Assembly (NCBI GenBank): GCA_965214125.1 | Contig: CBDCBA010000031.1 | Coordinates: 1-64,000, forward strand | Reading direction: 5' to 3' | DNA length: 64,000 nucleotides | From: CBDCBA01 sp965214125 | GTDB taxonomy: Bacteria > Planctomycetota > Phycisphaerae > Tepidisphaerales > Tepidisphaeraceae | Made by a program: the position numbers and the translations under genes | In this document: piece after piece, positions 1-8,344 of the stretch | Position numbering within the stretch: the first letter of the stretch is position 1 | Layout: each line of letters starts with the position of its first letter | The notes under the pieces: model-generated | Seen by the model: only the letters and a program-made list of their open reading frames with translations | Told to the model about the DNA's origin: nothing | The model's database searches: none

Positions 1-637
1 CTTCCTCGCCGTCGCCCGGTGCGGCGACGATCACGCCGCGCGTGGCGCCGGTGGTTTGCCCCGCGATCGCCAGGAAGTCGGGCCGCACGTTGCGCACCAC
101 GTCGGCGCTCTCGACGGCGAGGAACCAGTCGAAGTAGTCGTTGTCGCTGCCATCGGCGACGCCGTCGGGCGGCAGGCCGCGACCGGCGTACTGCACTTGA
201 GCGGGCGACAGGTTCAACGCGTCGAGCAACGCCCGCGGGGCCTCGTCCTCCTGCGGCGGGGTCGGCGGGAAGTCCAGCCAGAAGCCGCGCCAGTCCGAAT
301 CGGGAGCCGCCCGCAGTTCGCCGCTGCGCGTGTGGAAGCGGATCGGCTGGTGCAGGCTGACCTTGCCGGCATCGTAAAGCGCGTGCGCCGCGGCGAGCGT
401 TGCGTGGCCGCAGAGGTCGACCTCGCGCACGGGCGTGAACCACCGCAGGCCGTAGGCCTCAGCGTCCGTTGTCGGCGGCGTGAGGAAGGCCGTTTCCGAC
501 AGGTTCATCTCGTTGGCGATGGCGGCGAGGCGGGCGTCGTCCGGCTGGTCGTCGCTCGACAGGAAGATCACCGCCGCCGGGTTTCCGCAGAACGGCTCCT
601 CGGTGAAGGCGTCGATGATGTAGAGCGGTCGCGACAT
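1..637 (-). CDS. PhzF-family isomerase/epimerase, 3' end cut by window edge
   Basis: Read from ATG at 637 leftwards, the frame stays open to the window edge, giving about 211 residues of a family usually 260-300 long. It begins MSRPLYIIDAFTEEPFCGNP, the typical PhzF start (DAF...GNPAAV). NLSETAFL (about residues 45-52) carries the conserved catalytic glutamate, and CGHATLAAAHAL follows at about 75-86. PhzF-like proteins are cytosolic two-lobed proteins related to diaminopimelate epimerase; apart from true PhzF, their substrates are mostly unknown. No phenazine genes lie nearby, so a role in phenazine synthesis is not supported. The C-terminal lobe is not visible, so active-site completeness cannot be judged. 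A DUF547 lipoprotein gene ends 36 bp upstream on the same strand. Confidence 0.88.
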   Translation of the reverse strand, partial: MSRPLYIIDAFTEEPFCGNPAAVIFLSSDDQPDDARLAAIANEMNLSETAFLTPPTTDAEAYGLRWFTPVREVDLCGHATLAAAHALYDAGKVSLHQPIRFHTRSGELRAAPDSDWRGFWLDFPPTPPQEDEAPRALLDALNLSPAQVQYAGRGLPPDGVADGSDNDYFDWFLAVESADVVRNVRPDFLAIAGQTTGATRGVIVAAPGDGEE

Positions 638-673
638 CGGCCCGCGAAGCATACCGGCCGCGGCGTCGCCGGC

Positions 674-1495
674 CTACTGATTCGATGGCGGGCGGTTCAA
701 ATCCCACTCGTAGCCCAGCTTCGCCCAATCAGTTGCCCCCTGGATCGGCGAATCCTCGGCGGCAAACCGCAGCAGGCTGTTGATGAGCTGCATGTCCCCC
801 TCGCCCTTCACGCCGCGCTCGAAATCCTTGCGGTAGAAGTCGGTGAAGATGTCGTTAAGCCGCACCGTGTCCTCGTCGTCGCGCACGGCGGCGCGGGGGT
901 CCGAAAGGTAGCGTTCACCCTGATCGCGAAGCTGCTCCACGAGCTGATCGCCGCTGAACGGCTCGTTGCGGAGAGGCGGGCACGAGTAGCTCATGCAGTT
1001 GAAGGCAAAGTGCAGCCGCGGATCGCGGCCGGTTTTGTCGAGGGTGCCTTGCTCGAGTCCGTCCAGATTCGTCCCGTCGCCGCCGACGATAAAGCGATCG
1101 AGGAAGAACAGCGCCCCCGGATCGACATAGCCCGGTCGCAGCACATTGCCGGGATAGCCGCGCTCGACTACGCCGTACATGCACAGGGCGTTGTAGGCGT
1201 TGACGTAGTAGGCGATTTTGTCGCTGTCGGTGGGGAACAGGTCGGGCCGATTGTCGGGGCTGGCGGCGCCGATTTGACCGACGTAGCGGTAGAGTGTGTC
1301 GCGCACGCCGTTCGTGTTGTTCTCGATCTTGTCCCACTCGACAAAGCCGTCGTCGGTGGCGACCTCGTCGAGCACGGTGGCCCAGTCGGCGTCGGACCAT
1401 TCGGTCAGCTTGTTGTCGGGCCGAAACTCCTCCGACACGCGGCCGCCGCCACAACCGACCAGGAACAGGCAGACAAGAATGAGGGAAGCTCGCAT
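674..1495 (-). CDS. DUF547-domain lipoprotein
   Basis: A 273-residue protein with a short lipoprotein signal: hydrophobic core LILVCLFLVG then Cys at about residue 15 (LVGC), followed by GGG. It is predicted to be lipid-anchored outside the cytoplasmic membrane. The rest matches the DUF547 family: KIAYYVNAYNALCMYGVV near residues 92-109 and HFAFNCMSYSCPPL near 161-174, including the Cys/His pattern typical of the family. The biochemical role of DUF547 is not established, although a thiol-hydrolase-like fold has been suggested. It lies 36 bp downstream of ychF on the same strand and 36 bp upstream of the PhzF-like gene, so the three may share a transcript. Family assignment is firm; function is unknown. 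Confidence 0.85.
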   Translation of the reverse strand: MRASLILVCLFLVGCGGGRVSEEFRPDNKLTEWSDADWATVLDEVATDDGFVEWDKIENNTNGVRDTLYRYVGQIGAASPDNRPDLFPTDSDKIAYYVNAYNALCMYGVVERGYPGNVLRPGYVDPGALFFLDRFIVGGDGTNLDGLEQGTLDKTGRDPRLHFAFNCMSYSCPPLRNEPFSGDQLVEQLRDQGERYLSDPRAAVRDDEDTVRLNDIFTDFYRKDFERGVKGEGDMQLINSLLRFAAEDSPIQGATDWAKLGYEWDLNRPPSNQ

Positions 1496-1531
1496 GACAC
1501 ACGGTACGCCATGCCCCGCCGCGCGGATGCG

Positions 1532-2626
1532 TCAGACGTTGAAGCGAAAGTGCATCACGTCGCCGTCCTGGACGATGTACCCCTTGCCCTCGCTGCGCAG
1601 CTTGCCGGCAGATTTGATGGCGGCCTCGGTGTGGTGCTTCTCGAGGTCGGCTACGCCGTAGACCTCGGCGCGGATGAAGCCGCGTTCGAAGTCGGTGTGA
1701 ATCACGCCCGCCGCCTGCGGGGCGGTGGCGCCGCGGCGAACGGTCCAGGCCCGAATCTCCTTCGGCCCGCTCGTGAAGTAACTTTGCAGGCCGAGCATGT
1801 CGTAGGCCGCGCGAGCAAGCGTTGACAGGGCCGGCTCGGTCAAACCGACCGCTTCGAGCATTTCGTCGCGCTCGTCATCATCAAGCTCCGCGAGTTCGCT
1901 CTCGATCTTGGCACAAACCGGGACGACCGGGGCATCGTGCGCGGCGGCGTACTCGCGCAGGCGCGTTGCCAGCGGGCCCTCGCCGTTGGGGTCGTCCTCG
2001 TCGACATTGGCGACGAACAGCACCTTCTTGAGCGTAATCAGACCGAATCCGCGCAGTGCTTTGCGTTCTTCGTCGCTCCAGTCGAGCTTGCGCAGCGGCG
2101 TGCCCTCGTTCAGCGGGGCCTCGCACTTCTCAAGCAACGCCTTCTGCATCGTCGCCTCCTTGTCGCCGCTGCGCGCCTTCTTCGTCAGCTTTTGCAGGGC
2201 GCTGGCGACCACGTCCACGTCGGCCAACGCCAGCTCGAGGTCGATGGTTTCGGCGTCATCGACCGGATCGACCCGGCCGGCGACGTGCTGGATGTCGTCA
2301 TCCTCGAAGCAACGCACCACGTGCGCGATGGCGTCGGCTTGGCGAATGCTGCTCAAAAAGGCGTTGCCCTTGCCCTCTCCCTTGCTCGCCCCCTTCACAA
2401 GCCCGGCGATGTCGACGAACCGCACTTGGGCGGGGATCACCTTCTCGGTCTCCTGGTATTGATTGAGCGTCGCCAGCCGCGGGTCGGGCACCGGCACGAC
2501 GCCGACATTGGGCTCGATCGTGGCAAACGGGTAGTTCGCCGCGAGAATGCCCGCGCGCGTGAGGGCGTTGAAGAGGGTGCTCTTGCCCACATTGGGCAGG
2601 CCGACGATGCCGACATCTAAACTCAT
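1532..2626 (-). CDS. ychF: YchF/OLA1-type ATPase
   Basis: A 364-residue protein, the normal length for YchF. It starts MSLDVGIVGLPNVGKST, with the G1/P-loop GLPNVGKST at residues 9-17. FVDIAGLVKGASKGEGKGN near 70-88 is the diagnostic G3 segment, and NVDEDD near 207 stands where classical GTPases have NKxD. That substitution explains the ATP preference of YchF. The C-terminal TGS domain is complete: TSGPKEIRAWTVRRGATAPQ near 285-304, ending in VQDGDVMHFRFNV. YchF is a ribosome-associated, redox-sensitive P-loop ATPase linked to stress responses and translation. The ATG at 2626 gives the standard N-terminus. A small membrane-protein gene diverges 56 bp away. Confidence 0.97.
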   Translation of the reverse strand: MSLDVGIVGLPNVGKSTLFNALTRAGILAANYPFATIEPNVGVVPVPDPRLATLNQYQETEKVIPAQVRFVDIAGLVKGASKGEGKGNAFLSSIRQADAIAHVVRCFEDDDIQHVAGRVDPVDDAETIDLELALADVDVVASALQKLTKKARSGDKEATMQKALLEKCEAPLNEGTPLRKLDWSDEERKALRGFGLITLKKVLFVANVDEDDPNGEGPLATRLREYAAAHDAPVVPVCAKIESELAELDDDERDEMLEAVGLTEPALSTLARAAYDMLGLQSYFTSGPKEIRAWTVRRGATAPQAAGVIHTDFERGFIRAEVYGVADLEKHHTEAAIKSAGKLRSEGKGYIVQDGDVMHFRFNV

Positions 2627-2682
2627 GGGCCGGCATTGTAGACCGCCGCGAAATCGGCAGAATCAATCGCGAGGAGGCCGCC

Positions 2683-2928
2683 ATGTTCGACTTCTACGTC
2701 TTTCGCGATCCGACCTACAGCGACGAGCGCGGGCTGCGCGTCATCATCGGCCTGATGGTCTTCGTCGTGATGCTGGGCATCGTCGCGGTGCTGCTTGCCG
2801 CCTGGTACTTCAGCGGCCGCACGCCACCCTCGCCGCTGCCGGGGCTGTTCCTGCGTTTAGCGGTCGTTCTAGGGTTGGTCGAGGTCGTGCTGCTGGGCCT
2901 GCGCTGGGTGGCCGACCGCTACCTGTAG
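2683..2928 (+). CDS. Small two-span membrane protein, unknown
   Basis: An 81-residue ORF beginning MFDFYVFRDPTYSDERGLR, with two predicted transmembrane helices (about residues 20-43 and 53-72) joined by a short Pro/Ser-rich loop. GAGGAGG lies just upstream of the ATG, a strong ribosome-binding site. It diverges from ychF and converges on the M28 peptidase gene, whose stop is 14 bp away. I do not recognise the family. The membrane prediction, ribosome-binding site and fit to the gap make it a likely real gene. Confidence 0.65.
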   Translation: MFDFYVFRDPTYSDERGLRVIIGLMVFVVMLGIVAVLLAAWYFSGRTPPSPLPGLFLRLAVVLGLVEVVLLGLRWVADRYL

Positions 2929-2942
2929 CCCCCGATGAACGA

Positions 2943-4760
2943 CTAGAACTCCACGTCCAGCACGAGCATCTCGTCGTCGCGGCGGACGACGAGGGTGGTC
3001 TCGTCGCCCGGTGAGAGTTGGCCGAGGGCGGCTCGCAGCGACTGCATGTCCTCGACGGGCGCGGTCCCAATCGCGAGGACCACGTCGCCCGCCTGCAATC
3101 CGGCGCGGGCGGCCGGGGTGTTGTCGCCGACGCTCTCCATCGTCACGCCGCCGACCTCAACCGCCTCGCCGGGCATCACGCCGAGTCGCACGCGGTTGGC
3201 GTTGCTGCCGCCGCGTTGGGGCTGGACGAAGGCAATCTCCTCGCGGCTTGCCGAGGCCATGCGGTGCAACAGGTCGACCCCCAGCGTGGCCGTCTGGGCT
3301 AGGCCCTCGGCGTTGACAAGCTCCACGTCGTCGTCGGGCCCGTGGTACTCGGGGTGCAGGCCGCTGAAGAGGAACAGCGCCGGCACGCCCTGCCGGATGA
3401 AGTTGGCGTGGTCGCTGCGCGAGTCGAACTCGCCGCCCATGTACGAACGCTCCAGCGGCGAGTCCTCGATCGCCGCGTCGACCATCGGCACGAACGCCGG
3501 GCTCGTGCCGCTGCCGCCGACGAAGATCGTGTCGTCGCGCACGCGGCCGACCATGTCGAGATTCAGCATGCCGACGACGTTCTCGACCGGCACGGGGAAC
3601 TGCGCCACAAGCTCGCGGCTGCCGATCAGGCCGAGCTCCTCGGCGGTGAAGAGGGCAAAGATGACGCTGCGGTCCGGCTGGCGGCCATCTTTGGCCTCAA
3701 GGGCGAGCGTCTCGGCGATCTCGAGGATGGCGGCCGTGCCGCTGGCGTTGTCGTCGGCGCCGTTGTGGATGTCGCCCGGCTGGCTCGACCCGTACTCGCC
3801 GCTGCCGACGTGGTCGTAGTGCCCGCCGACGACCACGTACTCGTCGCGGTTCTTGCCGGGGAGCATCGCGACCACGTTCTTGACCTTGGTTCCCGAAGTG
3901 GCCTCGAACTGACCGGCAACGGTCACGCCCTCGGCAACGACCGACACCGGCTTGAGGTTGGCATCGATCTGCTCCTGCAACTCCTCGAGCGTCCCCATGT
4001 CGGCCGCCTCGAGCATCCGGTTGGCGGCGGCCTGGCTGACGTGAAAGGCGGGGATCTCGGTGTTCGTGCGGCTCAGGCCAAAGGTCGCAAGCTCCTCCGG
4101 GGCATCGCCGTTGTGCAGCGGCGGGTTGACGACGAGCAGGGCGATCGCGCCGGCCTGCTGCGCGGCGCGGGCCTTGTTCGTCAGGCCGGCGGCGCGGCTG
4201 ACCCGCTCGCGGCCAGTGAACTGGCTCTTGCCGTCTTCATCGCGCGGCTCGTAGCGGAGGACGAGCACGACCTTGCCCTCCACGTCGACGCCGGCGTAGT
4301 CGTCGTACTCCTTCTCCTCGTTCGCCACGCCGTAGCCGGCGAAGGCAAGCTCGCCCTCGAACTCGGCCGGCTTCGACCAGTCGAACGGGATAAAGTCCTC
4401 GTCGAGCGACAGGTCCTGGCCGCCGAGTTGCAGCGTCGTATTCTCGCGGTCGAGCGTGGAGCCGAAGGGCATCTCGAACGTGTGGAAGTAGCCCGCGAAG
4501 CCGGGGCCGGTCATCGGCTCGAGGCCGAGCTCTTCGAAGCGTTCGGCGATGTAGTCGGCCGCATCATCGAGGCCCTGCGTCATCAGCCCCCGCCCCTCGC
4601 GTGCGTCGTCGCTGAGCCAGGCGACGTCGGCGAGCACTTCGTCGGGCGTGATCGCCTCGGAGAGCGAGTTCTTGGGCTTGTCACTCGCGAACGCCACCGC
4701 CGAAGCGGCGAAGACAGGCAAGGCGGCGAGACGGACGGCGAGACGGGTACGCGGGTGCAT
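2943..4760 (-). CDS. Secreted M28 metallopeptidase with PA and PDZ domains
   Basis: About 605 residues. A Sec signal peptide (basic start, hydrophobic LAALPVFAASAVAFA) is followed by a PA-domain region near 130-270 and the M28 catalytic domain. Zinc-site signatures are visible: GGHYDHVG, NGADDNASG, EELGLIGS and LDMVG, with HPEYHGPDDD later. A C-terminal PDZ domain (about 515-605) includes RAGLQAGDVVLAIG. Such proteins are secreted aminopeptidases; the PDZ domain may help substrate recognition or localisation. The start is placed at ATG 4760, whose A is also the last base of the upstream lipoprotein's TGA stop, a translational-coupling overlap; an in-frame GTG lies one codon upstream (4763). 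The 3' end faces the small two-span gene. Peptide specificity cannot be told from sequence. Confidence 0.92.
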   Translation of the reverse strand: MHPRTRLAVRLAALPVFAASAVAFASDKPKNSLSEAITPDEVLADVAWLSDDAREGRGLMTQGLDDAADYIAERFEELGLEPMTGPGFAGYFHTFEMPFGSTLDRENTTLQLGGQDLSLDEDFIPFDWSKPAEFEGELAFAGYGVANEEKEYDDYAGVDVEGKVVLVLRYEPRDEDGKSQFTGRERVSRAAGLTNKARAAQQAGAIALLVVNPPLHNGDAPEELATFGLSRTNTEIPAFHVSQAAANRMLEAADMGTLEELQEQIDANLKPVSVVAEGVTVAGQFEATSGTKVKNVVAMLPGKNRDEYVVVGGHYDHVGSGEYGSSQPGDIHNGADDNASGTAAILEIAETLALEAKDGRQPDRSVIFALFTAEELGLIGSRELVAQFPVPVENVVGMLNLDMVGRVRDDTIFVGGSGTSPAFVPMVDAAIEDSPLERSYMGGEFDSRSDHANFIRQGVPALFLFSGLHPEYHGPDDDVELVNAEGLAQTATLGVDLLHRMASASREEIAFVQPQRGGSNANRVRLGVMPGEAVEVGGVTMESVGDNTPAARAGLQAGDVVLAIGTAPVEDMQSLRAALGQLSPGDETTLVVRRDDEMLVLDVEF

Positions 4761-4897
4761 CACGCACCATCATACAAGTGAGCCGACGGTTGTTGCACCT
4801 TTGCCTCCTTGATGCGCTTCTCGCACCCGGCGAATCCGATCGCGACGAGGGTGGCGACGAGCAAAAGAGCAACGCGAACGGCGCGGCGGGCGGTCAT
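4760..4897 (-). CDS. 45-residue lipoprotein coupled to the M28 peptidase
   Basis: A short ORF on the minus strand from ATG 4897 to TGA 4762-4760. It encodes a basic start (MTARRAVRV), a hydrophobic stretch (ALLLVATLVAIG) and a lipobox FAGC with Cys at residue 25. About 20 mature residues follow, rich in Lys/Glu (EKRIKEAKVQ) and ending LYDGA. The last base of its stop is the first base of the peptidase ATG, so the two genes are almost certainly co-translated. It looks like a minimal lipoprotein with a tiny exposed peptide. No family is recognised; it might tether or assist the peptidase, which is inference only. Confidence 0.6.
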   Translation of the reverse strand: MTARRAVRVALLLVATLVAIGFAGCEKRIKEAKVQQPSAHLYDGA

Positions 4898-4936
4898 GGG
4901 GGCGACTGTACCGCCGCCCCGTGGCACAATCCGCTC

Positions 4937-5710
4937 GTGGCCGTCGAACTGCCTTACGCCGAGCCGTCGACGCCGAAGTCACCCAAGCCGCCGCGCGAGC
5001 CGGCGGCTGAGCGGTGCTTTGGCGCGTGGTGCGCCGGACTGACGCTGCTGGGGATGCTGGCCTACTGGACGGCGATGTTCGTCATCTGCCGCCCCGCGTT
5101 GAAGCTCACGTGCGGCCTCGGCCTCTTCCTGCCGTGGCTGTTTACCGGGGCGTGGCTATACATCGCCGGCGGCGCGATTCAGATTGTTCGCGAGCACGAA
5201 CTGAGCCGCCGGCAGCGGGGCATCTGGCTGGCGATCGCCGCGATCGCGTTGTTCCTCGTGCCGTACTCGTTTTTCCGCGCCGACAACGACGTCTTCGCCC
5301 TCGCCCTGCGCAAGAAGATCGCCGACGCCGGCGGGGCGGAAGCGCTCCGCCGCGAGTTGACCGAATGGCAAACGTCGCTGCCAACGGGCGAAGATCAGGA
5401 GGCACACTCGCAACGCCTGCACCCGTTTCACACCGCGCCGCCTGGCGGCGGGAACATCACGCGGCGGCCGTCGACCGAGGTGCCGCCTGGCCTGGACGCT
5501 GTCGAGCGAGAGCTCGGCAACTGGTTCCCGGCGAGCAACATCAACGGCACGTTGACGATCAACGGCATTGAGGGGCTGAACACGATCTACCTGAACGTCG
5601 ACGCCGCCGACGTGCAGCCGAGGTCGATCGGAGTCTGGCCCTGGCTGACCGGTAGCGCTCGCGAACTTGCGCCGGGCGTGCGCTTGCGGGTCGGTATCTA
5701 CAGCAAATGA
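4937..5710 (+). CDS. Three-span membrane protein with soluble C-terminal domain, unknown
   Basis: Reading from GTG at 4937 gives 257 residues; the open frame extends further upstream, but that part antisenses the small lipoprotein gene and is not protein-like. After a Pro-rich cytoplasmic start (ELPYAEPSTPKSPKPP) there are three predicted membrane helices near 30-50, 55-80 and 95-112. A soluble region of about 140 residues follows and ends ARELAPGVRLRVGIYSK. I do not recognise the family. It is divergent from the lipoprotein/peptidase pair (39 bp between starts) and 42 bp upstream of the MATE gene on the same strand, so those two may be co-transcribed. Confidence 0.65.
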   Translation: MAVELPYAEPSTPKSPKPPREPAAERCFGAWCAGLTLLGMLAYWTAMFVICRPALKLTCGLGLFLPWLFTGAWLYIAGGAIQIVREHELSRRQRGIWLAIAAIALFLVPYSFFRADNDVFALALRKKIADAGGAEALRRELTEWQTSLPTGEDQEAHSQRLHPFHTAPPGGGNITRRPSTEVPPGLDAVERELGNWFPASNINGTLTINGIEGLNTIYLNVDAADVQPRSIGVWPWLTGSARELAPGVRLRVGIYSK

Positions 5711-5752
5711 GGCCCCCGACGGCGCGGCTATCGTCGCGACCCACTCCTCCCC

Positions 5753-7153
5753 GTGCCCACCGCTCTCGACTACGCCCAGCCCCAGCACCTCGCGAAGCGG
5801 CCGATTTTTGAGTTGCTCGCGCTTGCCCTGCCGACCGTGGCGCAGATGGCGAGCTACACGGCGATGAACTTTACCGACACGTGGATGCTCTCGCGTCTCG
5901 GCGATGTCGAGGCGACCGCCAGCGGCAATGCGTCGCTCTTTGGCTTTGCCCTCATCAGCGTCGGCTTTGGGACGATGTGGGTCGTGAACACGCTCGTCAG
6001 CCAGGCGTACGGGCGCGGCGACAGGCGGGCGTGCGGCCAGCATTTGTGGGCGGGCGTGTGGCTCGGCGTGATTTACGGCCTCGCGATTCTGCCGCTCGTT
6101 CTCCTGGCCGAGCCGCTGTTTCGGGCGTTCGGTCACGAGGCGCGGCTGGCGGACCTTGAGGCGCAGTACCTGGCGATCATGCTCAGTTTCACCGCCGTTC
6201 GCCTCGCCGGGGCGGCGGTGGGGCAGTTCCTGCTCGCGGTCGACCGCCCGAGCCTGACGCTGATCGCCGCGTTCGTCGGCGTGATCGCGAATGTGATCGC
6301 CAACTACGGCCTAATCTGGGGCAACTTCGGCCTGCCGGAACTCGGCTTGGCCGGCGCGGCGTGGGGGACGAACATCGGCGCGTTCGTCGAACTGCTCGTG
6401 CTGATCGCGTTCGTCGTCCAGCCGAAGGTCGCGACCGCCTACGCCGTGTTCGACTGGAAGCCTCGGGCGAATCGGCTCAAAACGCTCTTGCGCGTCGGCG
6501 TGCCGAGCGGCTTGCAGATGGTCGGCGACGTGCTCGCCTGGGCGATCTTCGGCATGTGGGTGATGGCCATGTTCGGCACCGAGGCGATGGCGGCCAACAC
6601 CTACATGATGCGCTACATGAGCATGAGCTTCCTGCCCGCCTTTGGCCTGAGCGCGGGCGTGACGGCGCTGGTCGGCCGGTACATCGGGCGCGGCCAGCCG
6701 GACGTGAGCGTCGCCCGCGCGCGGCTCGGGTTCCAGCTCGCGGTCACGTACATGCTCCTGTGCGGCGTGGTCTTCGCGATCTTCGGGCGGCAGATGGTCG
6801 GGCTGTTCACGAGCGACCCCGACATCCTGCGGATGGGCCAAATCCTGATGTGGTTTGCGGCGATTTTCCAGTTCTTCGACGCGATGTACATCATCTACAG
6901 CGGCGCGTTGCGCGGGGCGGGCGACACGTTCGTGCCGGCCGTCGTGACCGCGGGCCTCTGCTGGACGCTGGTCCTTGGCGTCGGCGGGGCGACGGCCCAC
7001 TACGTCCCGCAGTGGGGCGTCACCGGCCCCTGGACGGTGGCCGCGGCCTACGGCGCGATCCTGGGCCTCTACATGCTCTTCCGCTGGCGCGCAGGCGGGT
7101 GGCGGAACATCCAGCTTGACCACGATTCGCAGCCATCATCCGCCGTCGCGTAG
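5753..7153 (+). CDS. MATE-family multidrug/cation antiporter
   Basis: A 466-residue protein with about twelve membrane helices arranged as two MATE halves. The N-terminus PIFELLALALPTVAQMASYT and the segment FTDTWMLSRLGDVEATASGN match the NorM/MATE pattern (helix 1, then D...S.LG..A.A). VNTLVSQAYGRGDRR corresponds to the conserved V.t..aQ..G.gd. The second half contains GLSAGVTALVGRYIGRGQPD. MATE proteins export drugs or metabolites in exchange for Na+ or H+; the substrate cannot be deduced. The start is GTG 5753. The last 18 bp overlap the 3' end of the convergent SIMPL gene, with no visible terminator between them. Confidence 0.93.
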   Translation: MPTALDYAQPQHLAKRPIFELLALALPTVAQMASYTAMNFTDTWMLSRLGDVEATASGNASLFGFALISVGFGTMWVVNTLVSQAYGRGDRRACGQHLWAGVWLGVIYGLAILPLVLLAEPLFRAFGHEARLADLEAQYLAIMLSFTAVRLAGAAVGQFLLAVDRPSLTLIAAFVGVIANVIANYGLIWGNFGLPELGLAGAAWGTNIGAFVELLVLIAFVVQPKVATAYAVFDWKPRANRLKTLLRVGVPSGLQMVGDVLAWAIFGMWVMAMFGTEAMAANTYMMRYMSMSFLPAFGLSAGVTALVGRYIGRGQPDVSVARARLGFQLAVTYMLLCGVVFAIFGRQMVGLFTSDPDILRMGQILMWFAAIFQFFDAMYIIYSGALRGAGDTFVPAVVTAGLCWTLVLGVGGATAHYVPQWGVTGPWTVAAAYGAILGLYMLFRWRAGGWRNIQLDHDSQPSSAVA

Positions 7154-7861
7154 GCGGTAGCTCACGCGGATGGCGAAGCGGGCGGTGTCGCGGTGGCTGA
7201 CGGCCGCGCCGAGGTCGAGCGGGTCGGTGGGGCCGGCAAGGCGGCGCTTTGCGAAGCTGCCGGACGGAACGATGCGGTCCATCGTCATCAAGTTGTCATC
7301 GGCATCGATTCCAAACTCCGCCAAGTGCTCGCCGGGCTTGGCGTGGCGCTCCTCGTAGCGGTGGGGCACGAGCACGCCCGCGCCCAGGCCGTCGCTGACG
7401 GCGCGGGCGCGGCGGGAGACGTCGGCGAGGCACTCGGCCATCAACTCGTCGCGCAGGGCGCGGAGGGTTGCGGCGTCGCCGTAGTCCCAGCCGATCGAGG
7501 CGAGGCGGATGTGCTTCTGGCCGGCGACGGCGCCGAGCACGGGGGAGAGGCGAGAGACGGGGCGGCACGTCAGTTGGATCGTGTACGACGCGCCGCTCGC
7601 CTTGGCGATCAGGCCGCTTTCGTTGGTGATGTCGACGCCGGCGAGCTGAATGTCGCCATCCTCGAACCCGTGCTGGCGGAGGTCGGCCACGAACTCGCGA
7701 ACGCCGTCGGCCTTGGCGAGCGCCTCGTTGCCGTAGCAGAGCGATCGCCCGGCGATGACGACCGTCACGTCCGCCGCCTCGGCGTCAACGGTTCGCGCGG
7801 CGGTCGCGGTCAGGCGGAGGAAGGTCGGGTCGACCTTCACGACGACATCGGGGTCGGGCAT
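7136..7861 (-). CDS. SIMPL (DUF541) domain protein
   Basis: From ATG 7861 the protein is 241 residues: MPDPDVVVKVDPTFLRLTAT, then repeated beta/alpha segments ending ARFAIRVSYRLRDGG. The SIMPL pattern is seen in SYTIQLTCRPVSRLSPVLG, in the I.L.S..W.Y.D..TLRA segment, and in the Ala-rich helix (LMAECLADVSRRARAVSDG LGAGVL). Most SIMPL proteins are exported, but no signal peptide is apparent here, so this may be cytoplasmic. The role of the domain is poorly defined. The open frame continues upstream of 7861, but that start choice would antisense the neighbouring divergent gene (start at 7880). Confidence 0.75.
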   Translation of the reverse strand: MPDPDVVVKVDPTFLRLTATAARTVDAEAADVTVVIAGRSLCYGNEALAKADGVREFVADLRQHGFEDGDIQLAGVDITNESGLIAKASGASYTIQLTCRPVSRLSPVLGAVAGQKHIRLASIGWDYGDAATLRALRDELMAECLADVSRRARAVSDGLGAGVLVPHRYEERHAKPGEHLAEFGIDADDNLMTMDRIVPSGSFAKRRLAGPTDPLDLGAAVSHRDTARFAIRVSYRLRDGG

Positions 7862-7879
7862 GTCTGGTAAGGTACCGTC

Positions 7880-8344
7880 ATGGCCGACGAGACAAAGCAG
7901 CCGGAGTCTGATTTGAAGACGCCCGAGTGGGAGAAGCCGGTGACGGTGTCGATCGAGATGCCGTGGGTGATGCGCGGCGTGCTGGCGCAGATGGGCCAGA
8001 AGTCGGGCAAGCCGGCGGAGCGGGTGGCGTACGAGTTGATCGAGCGGCAGATCGGCATGTGGGTCGAGCAGGCGCGGCACCTGAACGAGCAGATCGCCAT
8101 CGGCGACGAGAGCGGCGAGGCGGTGCCGATGGAGGAGGCGTTTCCTTCAGATCCGGTGGCACGGGCGGAGCGGCGGCAACAGTTCCTGCGTCGTTTCGTG
8201 GAGCGGAACATGCCCGAGCGCCTGGACGAGTTTGACCGGAATGGCGGCACGCTTCCGGAGTTCGAGACCAAGGGCAAACCGTCACCGACAAAGGAGTGCG
8301 GCGCGAGGGAAGCGACTGCCGGTAAGGAGGCGTCCGCCGCATGA
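7880..8344 (+). CDS. Putative antitoxin with N-terminal RHH-like segment
   Basis: A 154-residue protein. After a short charged lead, VTVSIEMPWVMRGVLAQMG followed by KSGKPAERVAYELIERQI (about 20-60) resembles the beta strand and two helices of ribbon-helix-helix DNA-binding antitoxins. The remainder is hydrophilic with a charged helix near residues 90-120 and a low-complexity tail. Its TGA stop overlaps the ATG of the next gene (ATGA at 8341-8344); that gene is a ParE/RelE-type toxin with an internal stop. Together they look like a toxin-antitoxin operon in which this protein would bind the toxin and autoregulate. The RHH assignment is by pattern only, and 154 residues is long for such an antitoxin. 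Confidence 0.6.
   Translation: MADETKQPESDLKTPEWEKPVTVSIEMPWVMRGVLAQMGQKSGKPAERVAYELIERQIGMWVEQARHLNEQIAIGDESGEAVPMEEAFPSDPVARAERRQQFLRRFVERNMPERLDEFDRNGGTLPEFETKGKPSPTKECGAREATAGKEASAA

Noticed and set aside
1..637. Phenazine biosynthesis gene phzF
   Set aside because: Only PhzF-family resemblance can be supported; the 3' half is missing and no phenazine genes are adjacent.
3342..4781. 479-codon plus-strand frame opposite the M28 peptidase
   Set aside because: Shadow frame; the minus strand has the signal peptide, PA, zinc-site and PDZ motifs.
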